From NCBI GenBank assembly GCA_964409245.1, contig CAYPCQ010000036.1:1-64000 (forward strand): a DNA stretch of 64,000 nt. Direction: 5' to 3'. This document shows, one piece after another, positions 1 through 7,734 of this stretch. Origin of the DNA: CAIMWS01 sp964409245. GTDB lineage: Bacteria; Verrucomicrobiota; Verrucomicrobiia; Limisphaerales; UBA1319. A program made the translations under genes and the position numbers. The notes beneath the pieces are model-generated. The model saw only the letters and a list, made by a program, of their open reading frames with translations, ran no database searches and was not told where the DNA came from. Positions within the stretch are counted from its first letter, which is position 1; each line of letters starts with the position of its first letter.

Positions 1-867
1 TCCTGTTGCGGCCAGAAAATTGATGTAGTGAGTATTTTTGACCTGGAATTCAGGCACTTGGGCTTTGAGCTGCTCCAGCAAGCTGCGGATTTCCGCAGTG
101 GGCGCCGCGCAACGCGGAGCGGCTTTGGCCGCGACCATCGCCCACTCCGGCGGCAGTTCGGGCGCGCGCAGCTGTCCGCAGGCTTTTTTGCAGAGTTCGC
201 GCACCCAGACCTGTTTGGGCCGCTCGTGCGGCTCGTAGAAATCGACCGCGCTGCGCTTACAGCCCGCCGTTTCCCCCAGCCGGCTCCACCCGCTCACCTT
301 GCAGGCCGTGCCTTGATAGAGCTGGGGATCGACAAAGGTTTCGGCCAGGGCCACCGGAGGCTGCCAGGCCCCTTGCCAGTCCTGCGCCAGCTGCTCCAAC
401 ATCAGCTTCATGAACCGGCTGATGAGGTTGGGATAATCCTAAAAGGAGCGGTTGAACCGCGGAGCCGTTGAAACCCCATACGGCCCAGGAGCTTGCGTTA
501 AGGAGAATGCCTCAAAGCACGTTTTTAGGATAATGGCATTGGGGCAGGGCCAGCAGGCGCGAGTTGTTGGCAATCAGGGCCAGGCGCTGGCGCCGTTGTT
601 CCTCGCTCCAGCCGATGAACTGGTCCCGGGCTTTGAGATGCAAGGCCGCGCGCTCCAACTGGCCAGGGCCAGCCATTGGCTTTGGCCGGCGGCCACATAA
701 CGCAGGTGTTCCCCCACCAACTGGGCGCTATGCAAATAGTGTTCTTTAACCAGAAGCTCATCAAAACGCGGGATTTCCTCCGGGCGCACCAAGCGCACGG
801 TCAGGTGTTCCAGCACGTGTTGTTCGTCAGGTTCGGGCTTGCGAAACTTAATTTGGTTCGAGCGCAT
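1..867 (-). pseudogene. DUF4338 (DruA-like) gene, disrupted and cut by the window edge
   Basis: Read on the minus strand from an ATG at 867, the product begins MRSNQIKFRKPEPDEQ and continues through VRPEEIPRFDELLVKEHYLH and LVGEHLRYVA, the conserved N-terminal part of DUF4338, the domain that defines DruA of the Druantia defence system. The frame breaks twice. A one-base loss near 650 shifts WSA-AALHLKARDQF out of frame, and a 92-bp insertion at 438-529 splits the motif CHYPNLISRFMKLM. Beyond the insertion the match resumes (AETFVDPQLYQGTA, GWSRLGETAGCKRSAVDFY, ERPKQVWVREL) and runs off the left edge. DUF4338 also occurs as the N-terminal part of transposase-like proteins, so this may be a dead insertion sequence rather than a defence gene; what follows is outside the window. 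No Druantia partner gene is visible. I am confident of the family and of the disruption, less so of the original role. Confidence 0.85.
438..529. mobile_element. 92-bp MITE-like insertion with 5-bp target duplication
   Basis: The element begins CCTAAAA (438-444) and ends TTTTAGG (523-529), a perfect 7-bp terminal inverted repeat. It is flanked by direct repeats ATAAT at 433-437 and 530-534. Removing the element and one ATAAT copy restores the DUF4338 coding sequence exactly across the junction (CCC CAA TGC CAT TAT CCC AAC CTC on the minus strand). It carries no ORF, and has a small internal palindrome GCGGTT-g-AACCGC near 449-461. I cannot assign the transposase family that moved it. Confidence 0.8.
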
Positions 868-1208
868 GCCCGGCAGCGTAAAATATTGTTCCGGGGATGT
901 TCCGCACAAAATGATTAACTGGCCACCAGCCAATAGGTTATCAGCGAGGAAAGCCGCGTCCTGGTTTTTTGCACACAGGCCGCAGTTTCGGTGAGCCTTG
1001 CTGGCTTGGGGCAGGCGGGGATCCCTCAAGCGGAAGATCCACACGGATCATTGCTGCCCACCAGCGTTTTTACAGCGGATGAGGCTTTAAATCTTAGCCG
1101 TGTCCAGGCAATTGGCTCAGTCGTTTGCTGCACACACACGGCTGAGGCTGATTTGGCGTCATTGATTCCGGCTTTTCTTTTCAGGAGGGCGGAAATAAAT
1201 TTGCGCGC
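868..1208. other. Intergenic region, divergent promoters presumed
   Basis: No convincing gene here. The minus-strand frame of the DUF4338 relic stays open up to about 1044, but the added residues do not look like the family. A purine-rich AGGAGGG lies at 1183-1189, about 19 bp before the next ATG, too far to be an ideal ribosome binding site for it. Confidence 0.5.
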
Positions 1209-2468
1209 ATGTTAAGAACTCACGTGCTGCATGGGATGGTTGTGCTTTGGGCGGTTGCCGCCCCGGCTTCGGATTGGCCCCGGTGGGGGGGGCCGCAGGG
1301 AACCTGGCATGTCCCGGCGGGGACACCGGCTCCGGAGCGCCTGCCGGCGGAGCCGAAAGTCCTGTGGCGGATCCATGTGGGGCAGGGGTTGGGATCGCCC
1401 GTGGTGGCTGGGGGCCGGGTGTATCATATGGATAACCAGGCGGGCAGGGAGATGGTGCAGGCGGTGGATGCCGGCACCGGGAAAGCGCTATGGAGTGTTC
1501 CGCTGGATGCGGCCTTCCTGGACACGCAAAGTGCGGCCGGGCCGCGCGGCGCGCCCCTGGTGGATGGGGATCTGGTGTTCGCGCAGTCGTGCCAGGGCGA
1601 ATTCCAATGCCTGGAGGCGGCCACAGGCAAGGTGGTCTGGCGCATGAATTATGTGAAGGATTACAACGCCTATTTCCTGGGCGAGCGGGGGCCGGCTCCG
1701 GGCGCCGGACGCCACGGCTACACGGGATCGCCGTGGATCGAGGGGGAGCGGATGTATGTGGGGGTGGGCGGCACGAATGGCGCCAGCGTGGTCTGTTTCG
1801 AGAAGCGCACGGGCAAGGTGATCTGGAAATCCCAGGACGACATTCCCGGGCACGCGGGCCCGGTGCTGGCGGACCTGGGCGGGAAGCTGCACGTGATCTC
1901 CTTCACGGCGGACGCGGTGATGAGCGTGGCGGCGGCCGATGGGGCGTGCTTGTGGCGTGTGCCGGTGCAGACGCGCCTGGGGCGGCACGCCATCACGCCA
2001 GTGGTTTTGGATGACATGGTGGTGGCTTCCAGCTACCAGGCGGGGTTGATCGGGATCAAGGTGTCCCGGGACAACGGCGGCTGGAAGGCGGAGCGCGCCT
2101 GGGTGGAGAAGCCGCTGGCCATCAATTTCGCCAGCCCGGCGGTGGTGGGCGAGCACCTCTATGGGCTGGGGCCGGGCCGGAAGCTGATCTGCGTCAAGGT
2201 GAGCACCGGGCAAAAGGCCTGGAGCCAGGAGGATCCTTTTTCGGGCACGCTGGACAAGGAGCATGCGGGGATCGTGGCGTTTGCGGACCGCCTGCTGATC
2301 CTGGGCTATAACGGGCGGTTGTTGCTGGTGGCGGCGGATCCGGCCGCCTGGCGGCTGCTGGGCAGCGCCCAGGTTTGCGGCGCCACCTGGTGCAATCCCG
2401 CTTACGCGGATGGCAAACTGGTGCTGCGGGATGAGCAGGAGTTGAAGTGCCTGCAAATCGTGCCCTAA
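1209..2468 (+). CDS. Exported PQQ-like beta-propeller protein
   Basis: A 419-residue protein with a short hydrophobic N-terminus (MVVLWAVAAPAS) suggesting export, followed by repeated blades of the outer-membrane BamB / PQQ-dehydrogenase-like propeller type. Typical blade signatures recur: DAGTGKALW, EAATGKVVW, EKRTGKVIW, STGQKAW. The early DWPRWGGP motif is common in the planctomycete and verrucomicrobial branch of this fold. No catalytic dehydrogenase domain is present, so a structural or binding role outside the cytoplasm is more likely than an enzyme. It stands alone and converges with the NtrC-type regulator on the other strand. The ATG at 1209 was chosen for lack of a better one; the methionine nine residues later would also leave a signal sequence. 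Confidence 0.8.
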   Translation: MLRTHVLHGMVVLWAVAAPASDWPRWGGPQGTWHVPAGTPAPERLPAEPKVLWRIHVGQGLGSPVVAGGRVYHMDNQAGREMVQAVDAGTGKALWSVPLDAAFLDTQSAAGPRGAPLVDGDLVFAQSCQGEFQCLEAATGKVVWRMNYVKDYNAYFLGERGPAPGAGRHGYTGSPWIEGERMYVGVGGTNGASVVCFEKRTGKVIWKSQDDIPGHAGPVLADLGGKLHVISFTADAVMSVAAADGACLWRVPVQTRLGRHAITPVVLDDMVVASSYQAGLIGIKVSRDNGGWKAERAWVEKPLAINFASPAVVGEHLYGLGPGRKLICVKVSTGQKAWSQEDPFSGTLDKEHAGIVAFADRLLILGYNGRLLLVAADPAAWRLLGSAQVCGATWCNPAYADGKLVLRDEQELKCLQIVP

Positions 2469-2516
2469 ACGAGGAACTTTGGCTATGCGATCCGGGGGGA
2501 GCTTTTTCCGGCGGAC

Positions 2517-3971
2517 TCAACGGATCGTTAGATCCTGGCGGATCTGGAATTTTTCGATCCGCTTGCGCAGCGTGGAGCGCGTGATGCCGAGCAATTTGGC
2601 CGCCTGCACCTGGTTGCCGCGCACCTCGGTGAGCGCCTGGATCACCAGTTCGCGCTCTACGGCGGGCAGTATTTTCAGATCCTTTTGGGTGCGGGCCCAT
2701 TGGAACAGGAGCTGGCCCATCTGGCGCATATCGGCGGGCGCCTGAAGCGGTTCGGCCTGGCCGGCCACCGGGGAGAGAGGAGTGGGAGGCAAAGCGGCCG
2801 AGGCGTGAGCCACTTCGGCGGGCAGATCTCCAATGAGGATGGCTTCGCCTTTGGCCACCACGGTGGCCCGCTCGATGGTATTCTCCAGCTCCCGCACGTT
2901 GCCAGGCCAGTGGTAATTCCGCAGGGCTTCGAGCACCTGGGGAGAAATCGACCTGGGTGGCTGCTGGCCGTGGGACGCATTCTTCTTCAGGAAATAATTG
3001 ACCAACAGGGGGATGTCCTCCTTGCGTTCGCGCAAGGGTGGGATTTGGATGCGCACGACGTTGAGCCGGTAAAACAGATCCTCCCGGAAGAGCCGGCTGG
3101 CTACCGCCTGATCCAGCGGCTTATTGGTAGCGGCCAGGATGCGGACATCCACCTGCACGGGTTGGTTGCCGCCGACGCGTTCAAAGGTTCCAGACTGCAG
3201 CACCCGCAGGATTTTGGTCTGCATCGTGAGGCTCATATCGCCGATCTCATCCAGGAAGATGGTGCCCTGGTGGCATTGCTCGAATTTGCCGATGCGCTGG
3301 CCCACGGCGCCGGAGAAGGCGCCCCGCTCGTGGCCGAACAGTTCGCTTTCCAGCAGGTTTTCCGGGATGGCGGCGCAGTTGATGGCCAGGTAAGGCTGGG
3401 TGTTGCGCCGGCTGTGGTGGTAGATGGCGCGTGCCACCAGTTCCTTGCCTGTGCCGCTTTCGCCGGTGACCAGCACGGTGGCGTCCGAGGCCGCCAGCTG
3501 GCCGATGAGCTTGAACACATTCTGCATGGCGTCGCTGCGTCCCACGATGCCCAGCGTGTAATCTTCCGAAGCGAGCAGGGGCTCGTAGGAGACCACCTGG
3601 CGCATGTCGCGGGCGGCCTTGAGGGCGGCGGCCACCACCAGTTTGAGCTTGGGGAGGTCGAACGGCTTGAGCAGATAATCGTAAGCCCCCAGCTTCATGG
3701 CCTCGATGGCCATCTGGGTAGTGCCGTAGGCGGTCATCAGGATGACCAGGCATTTAGTGTCAAACTGGCGGATGCGCCGCAAGGTTTCCAAGCCGCTCAG
3801 ACCGCCCAGGCGGATGTCCATCAGGACCAAGTCCGGCTTCAGTTTAGGAATCAGGTCGAGCGCAGCCTCGCCGCTGGAAGCCAGCGTCAACTCCATATCC
3901 GGCGAATTGAATATCCGCCGGAACGAGTATTGCACGTCCGCCTCATCATCAATAACCAGCAATTTATCCAT
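2517..3971 (-). CDS. NtrC-family sigma-54-dependent response regulator
   Basis: A complete 484-residue regulator. The receiver domain (about 1-120) has the acidic pair D8-D9 and phospho-acceptor D52 in VLMDIRL. The AAA+ domain (about 145-380) has Walker A GESGTGKE at 170-177, a sigma-54 contact loop reading GAFSGA at 217-222 rather than the usual GAFTGA, and Walker B FLDEIGD near 239-245. A Fis-type helix-turn-helix closes the protein (VRGNQVQAAKLLGITRSTLR). It should activate RNA polymerase-sigma54 promoters when phosphorylated. No histidine kinase gene lies nearby, so its input is unknown. The Thr-to-Ser change in the loop is conservative and probably tolerated. Confidence 0.95.
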   Translation of the reverse strand: MDKLLVIDDEADVQYSFRRIFNSPDMELTLASSGEAALDLIPKLKPDLVLMDIRLGGLSGLETLRRIRQFDTKCLVILMTAYGTTQMAIEAMKLGAYDYLLKPFDLPKLKLVVAAALKAARDMRQVVSYEPLLASEDYTLGIVGRSDAMQNVFKLIGQLAASDATVLVTGESGTGKELVARAIYHHSRRNTQPYLAINCAAIPENLLESELFGHERGAFSGAVGQRIGKFEQCHQGTIFLDEIGDMSLTMQTKILRVLQSGTFERVGGNQPVQVDVRILAATNKPLDQAVASRLFREDLFYRLNVVRIQIPPLRERKEDIPLLVNYFLKKNASHGQQPPRSISPQVLEALRNYHWPGNVRELENTIERATVVAKGEAILIGDLPAEVAHASAALPPTPLSPVAGQAEPLQAPADMRQMGQLLFQWARTQKDLKILPAVERELVIQALTEVRGNQVQAAKLLGITRSTLRKRIEKFQIRQDLTIR

Positions 3972-4232
3972 ACTTGCTTGCTTGAACGCACCGGCCGGCT
4001 GCGACTCCCGAAACAGCAGGCGCTATTTGCGCTCTTCCACAACATGGGGCTTTTGCCGTCGGATATCAAGGGAGAGCCGCAGGGGGCGGCCAAACTTGTG
4101 CAGATAGCGGCCTTAAGGCACCGTTTAGTGGTAACCTAATTAACTGCGCGCAAGGAGGTGATTGGCTGGCTGGCTTTCCTGAGCACAGTTTTCGCTTTAC
4201 CCGGCGGGGCGCGTCCTCAAACATGTGCGCCC

Positions 4233-4796
4233 ATGGATTTGCCGGAAATATTGTTGATCGCTGTGGGATTGGCCATGGATGCTTTTGCCGTGTCCCTGGC
4301 GGTGGGCACCACCGCCCACGCGCGAGGATTCCGTCCCGTGTTCCGGCTCTCCTTCCATTTTGGTTTGTTCCAGTTCCTGATGCCGGTGATTGGGTGGTTC
4401 GTCGGCTTGCACGCGGAGGCATTCATCCGGAAATTCGACCATTGGGTGGCGTTTGGCTTGCTGGTTTGGGTGGGTATCCGCATGATCCGGGCAGGTCTGG
4501 ACCCCAAGGCGGAATCTTTTCCCACCGATCCAACGCGCAAGTGGACCCTGATAATGCTTTGTGTGGCCACCAGTATCGACGCCCTGGCCATCGGCTTGAG
4601 CCTGGCTTTGCTGCGGGTGGATATCTGGTATCCCAGTGTGGTCATCGGCATTGTCACCGCGGGCCTTTCTTTGATTGGCATCCAACTGGGCGCCCGCGTG
4701 GGGATGCGGTTCGGCAAACGCATGGAAATTGCGGGTGGTGTCATCCTTTGCCTCATTGGCCTGCGGATTGTCCTGCAAGGCGTGTGGGCCAGCTAA
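4233..4796 (+). CDS. mntP: MntP-family manganese efflux pump
   Basis: A 187-residue inner-membrane protein of the MntP (former DUF204) family, which exports Mn2+. It shows the family's internal duplication with about six membrane segments. The paired motifs carrying the conserved aspartates are GLAMDAFAVSLAVG near the N-terminus and ATSIDALAIGLSL in the second half. The start at 4233 (MDLPEILLIAVG) gives the usual family length. An in-frame GTG at 4158 would add 25 residues but overlaps the purine stretch AAGGAGGTG that would have to be its ribosome binding site. I looked for the yybP-ykoY manganese riboswitch upstream and did not find its conserved core. Confidence 0.9.
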   Translation: MDLPEILLIAVGLAMDAFAVSLAVGTTAHARGFRPVFRLSFHFGLFQFLMPVIGWFVGLHAEAFIRKFDHWVAFGLLVWVGIRMIRAGLDPKAESFPTDPTRKWTLIMLCVATSIDALAIGLSLALLRVDIWYPSVVIGIVTAGLSLIGIQLGARVGMRFGKRMEIAGGVILCLIGLRIVLQGVWAS

Positions 4797-4923
4797 TCTG
4801 CAAACCCGTCTGGTCCCTGGGCTGCCAATCCCTTCCATCGCGGTGGCGGCCTGCGATTATCCCTCAGCATCGGTTTCGAGTCCTTGACCGGTGGCAGAAG
4901 TGGCGTCAGAATGGGCTGGTCAC

Positions 4924-6051
4924 ATGAAAACGAAAGTCAATAAAAACGAACGGTTCGCGGTCATCATGGCCGGTGGGCGAGGGGAACGTTTCTGGCCGCT
5001 GAGCCGCCAGGCAACGCCCAAACAATTATTGCCCCTGGTGGGTGATCGTTCCATGCTGCAGGAGGCGGTCCGCAATGTGCTGCCCCTGGTGCCCGTGGAA
5101 AACGTGATCGTGATCACCAACGAGGCCCAACTGGGAGCGGTGCGCAAGCAATTGCCCGAGGTGCCCAAGGCCAGCCTGGTGGCTGAGCCATGCGGGCGGG
5201 ATACGTGCGCGGCGGTGACCCTGGGGGCGGCCCTGGTGGGGGCGCGGTGCACCCGGGGAGTCATGGCCGTGCTGCCAGCGGATCACCTGATTCCTGAGCC
5301 CAGGAAATTCCAGCAGGTCCTCAACGATGCTTTCGACCTGGCCGGCCGGGGGCAGGCCATCGTCACCATCGGCATCAAGCCCACCGAGCCTGCCACCGGC
5401 TATGGGTATATCCGGGTGGGGCCTCCGCTGCCCCCTCCGCATGACGCCAAACCTTATAAATCCACCTTTTTCAAAGCCGAGCAATTCGTGGAGAAGCCCA
5501 ATCACGACAAGGCCGTGGAGTATATGAACAGCGGCCATTACCGTTGGAATGCGGGCATGTTCATCTGGTCATTTGTCACCATCACGGAAAGCCTCAAAGC
5601 GCACCAACCGGAGATGGCGGCGGCTTGCGAGCGATGGTTCGCGGCGGCGGCCAAGGGACGGCTGGCCAAGGCGCTGGCGGCGGACTACCCCTCCATCAAA
5701 AAGATCTCCATCGACTATGCGCTTCTGGAAAAAGCGCACAACATCGTGGTCGCGGATGGCGCTTTCGCCTGGGACGACCTGGGCTCCTGGACGGCGCTGG
5801 CGCGGCATCTCAAAGCGGACGCCGAGGGTAATTGCGCGGTGGGGACATTCATCCACGTGGACGCCGCGCGGAACCTTATTTACGATGCGCGTGTGAAACA
5901 CCGGACCCCGATCGCCGTGGTGGGGCTGCGGGACAGCATCGTGGTGCAGACGGACGATGCCACCCTGGTGGCGCACAAAAGCCAGGCCCAGAAAGTGAAG
6001 GAGTTGGTCCAGCGGATGGCGGCCCATCCTGAACTCAAGAAATTGATTTGA
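4924..6051 (+). CDS. manC: Mannose-1-phosphate guanylyltransferase (GDP)
   Basis: A 375-residue nucleotidyltransferase that makes GDP-mannose from mannose-1-phosphate and GTP, for polysaccharide and glycan synthesis. Visible motifs are the nucleotide-binding loop AGGRGERFWPLSR near residue 16, the lysine-bearing TPKQLLPL, EPCGRDT, LPADHLI, the sugar-site motif EQFVEKPN, and NAGMFIW. Its length fits the single-domain guanylyltransferase without the fused type II phosphomannose isomerase domain of the bifunctional ManC/AlgA type. The ATG at 4924 begins just before conserved sequence; 11 extra residues would be possible upstream. A small membrane protein follows 24 bp downstream and may be co-transcribed. 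Confidence 0.93.
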   Translation: MKTKVNKNERFAVIMAGGRGERFWPLSRQATPKQLLPLVGDRSMLQEAVRNVLPLVPVENVIVITNEAQLGAVRKQLPEVPKASLVAEPCGRDTCAAVTLGAALVGARCTRGVMAVLPADHLIPEPRKFQQVLNDAFDLAGRGQAIVTIGIKPTEPATGYGYIRVGPPLPPPHDAKPYKSTFFKAEQFVEKPNHDKAVEYMNSGHYRWNAGMFIWSFVTITESLKAHQPEMAAACERWFAAAAKGRLAKALAADYPSIKKISIDYALLEKAHNIVVADGAFAWDDLGSWTALARHLKADAEGNCAVGTFIHVDAARNLIYDARVKHRTPIAVVGLRDSIVVQTDDATLVAHKSQAQKVKELVQRMAAHPELKKLI

Positions 6052-6075
6052 GTTCCCGATGGGAATAGCTGCGGG

Positions 6076-6600
6076 ATGAAAGGCCTTTACAACCGGGTAT
6101 TGCTGGCTGCGGTGGTGGCCAGCGTGGTGTTGCCCATCGTCCTCCTGGCGCAAACCAACCGGCGGCGGTATGTGCAATTGGATCTCGCCTGGAGCCAGCC
6201 CGGCCGGCCCATGACGGTGCTCGTTGCTCAGAGCCAGCTTCTGGCCGCACGTTCCAGTGATCGGAATTTGCAGCGGGTGGGGGAGTTCCTCGGCGCGCTG
6301 GCCGCGGCGCTGCACCAGGGAGGTTTTAAGAATCTGGCCCAGGTAAAACCGGGTGGCCTGCCGGATTCCCTGTTGTCAGGATTTGCCGGGGATGTGGTGA
6401 ATCCAATGGATTGGCTGGTGGGGCTGCCGGATACGGGCTGGTTAAAAGAAAACGAGCGGGGCTTCCGGGCTTCCTTGGCGCTGGCTGGGAAAAGATATGG
6501 TGGCCTCAATGTGCCCGCCGTGGTGTTGCCCATCCTGGCCGGTTTGGGAACCGGACTGTTCCTGGGCATTCGGAAACGGCCGGCTGGCCTCGCCACCTGA
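6076..6600 (+). CDS. Hypothetical two-span membrane protein
   Basis: A 174-residue protein I do not recognise. It has an N-terminal hydrophobic helix (VLLAAVVASVVLPIVLLAQ) and a C-terminal one (VPAVVLPILAGLGTGLFLGI) ending in a basic tail, so the middle 110 residues probably sit outside the inner membrane. The central part contains a short region PMTVLVAQSQLLAARSSDR and no known catalytic motif. It starts 24 bp after manC, which suggests one transcript, and its stop is 6 bp from the stop of hypD on the opposite strand. Confidence 0.6.
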   Translation: MKGLYNRVLLAAVVASVVLPIVLLAQTNRRRYVQLDLAWSQPGRPMTVLVAQSQLLAARSSDRNLQRVGEFLGALAAALHQGGFKNLAQVKPGGLPDSLLSGFAGDVVNPMDWLVGLPDTGWLKENERGFRASLALAGKRYGGLNVPAVVLPILAGLGTGLFLGIRKRPAGLAT

Positions 6601-6606
6601 GGAAGA

Positions 6607-7701
6607 TCAGGGATGAGTGCGGTAGCGGTAATAAGCCGCACAAGCTCCTTCATTGGAAACCATGGGGGCGCCCAAAGGATGTTCCGGTGAGCAGGTGGTG
6701 CCGAAGGCTTTGCATTCCTGCGGCTTGATGAGGCCGCGCAAAACCTGTCCGGCCTGGCAGTCGGGCGATTCCTGAACCTGGCAATCGGCTAGCTGGAAGC
6801 GTTTTTCCGCGTCGTGATCGGCAAAGGCTTCGGCCAGCCCAAGGCCGCTGCCCGGGATTTCCCCCACGCCTCGCCATTTGCGCGCCACCACTTGGAATAC
6901 CTCGCGGATCGCTTTTTGGGCCGGCTGGTTTCCCTCCCGGCACACCACACGGGCATATTGGTTTTCCACGGTGTGCCGGCCCTCTTCCAATTGGGTGAGG
7001 CACATCAGCATGCCTTGCATCAGGTCCAGCGGCTCGAAGCCGGCCACCACGATGGGCACCCGGTATTTCGCGGCCAAGGGTTCATATTCGTGAAAGCCCA
7101 TGACTGAGCAGACATGCCCGGCTGCCAGGAAGCCCTGGATCCGATTGTGCGGCGAGCTCAGGATAGCCTCCATGGCCGGGGGGACCAGCACGTGGGAAAC
7201 CAGCAGGGAAAAGTTGGTTACGCCAGCCGCGCGGGCTTGGAGCACGGCCATGGCATGTGCCGGCGCGGTGGTTTCAAAACCGACGGCGAAAAAAACCACC
7301 TGCTTTTCCGGATTTTCCCGGGCCAGTTTCACGGCGTCCATCGGGGAGTAAACCATCCGGATATCCCCGCCGGTGGCCTTCACTGAAAGGAGATCGCGCT
7401 TGGATCCGGGAACCCTTAGCATATCCCCATATGAACACAAAAGAACATCCGGCCGTCCGGCCAGCAGGATGGCTTTGTCGATCAATTCGATCGGGGTCAC
7501 GCAAACCGGGCAACCCGGCCCATGCACCAGGGTTACCTCGGAAGGCAGGAGCGATTCCAGGCTGAAGCGCACAATGGTATGCGTCTGCCCGCCACATATC
7601 TCCATGATATGCCATGGTCTGGTAACCCGGGTGCGTATGCGCTGGGCGATTTGCTCCACTGCCCGCGCATCGCGGAATTCATCGATATATTTCATCCTCA
7701 C
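6607..7701 (-). CDS. hypD: Hydrogenase maturation factor HypD, isolated
   Basis: A 364-residue iron-sulfur protein that, with HypC, assembles the Fe(CN)2CO unit of [NiFe] hydrogenases. Signature motifs are present: MEICGGQTH with the active cysteine near the N-terminus, VHGPGCPVCVTP, FFAVGFETTAP, and a cysteine-rich C-terminus (DCQAGQVLRG, KPQECKAFGTTC, NEGACAAYYRY) that binds a [4Fe-4S] cluster. The length is normal and nothing looks broken. Oddly, no other hyp gene or hydrogenase subunit lies within the window. It follows the Ig-repeat gene by only 33 bp on the same strand, so its promoter may lie inside or upstream of that gene. Confidence 0.95.
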   Translation of the reverse strand: MRMKYIDEFRDARAVEQIAQRIRTRVTRPWHIMEICGGQTHTIVRFSLESLLPSEVTLVHGPGCPVCVTPIELIDKAILLAGRPDVLLCSYGDMLRVPGSKRDLLSVKATGGDIRMVYSPMDAVKLARENPEKQVVFFAVGFETTAPAHAMAVLQARAAGVTNFSLLVSHVLVPPAMEAILSSPHNRIQGFLAAGHVCSVMGFHEYEPLAAKYRVPIVVAGFEPLDLMQGMLMCLTQLEEGRHTVENQYARVVCREGNQPAQKAIREVFQVVARKWRGVGEIPGSGLGLAEAFADHDAEKRFQLADCQVQESPDCQAGQVLRGLIKPQECKAFGTTCSPEHPLGAPMVSNEGACAAYYRYRTHP

Positions 7702-7734
7702 ATCCCCGTTGGAGGCAGGCAGATCCCTGCCGGC

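Noticed and set aside
1..867. Active Druantia defence locus
   Set aside because: The only Druantia-like gene is frameshifted and interrupted by a MITE, and no partner gene is visible.
2685..4139. Long plus-strand ORF of 484 codons
   Set aside because: It is the antisense shadow of the NtrC-family gene, with no recognisable domain; GC-rich coding DNA often leaves the opposite strand open.
4080..4232. Possible manganese (yybP-ykoY) riboswitch before mntP
   Set aside because: I could not find the conserved core sequences or paired stems expected of that class.
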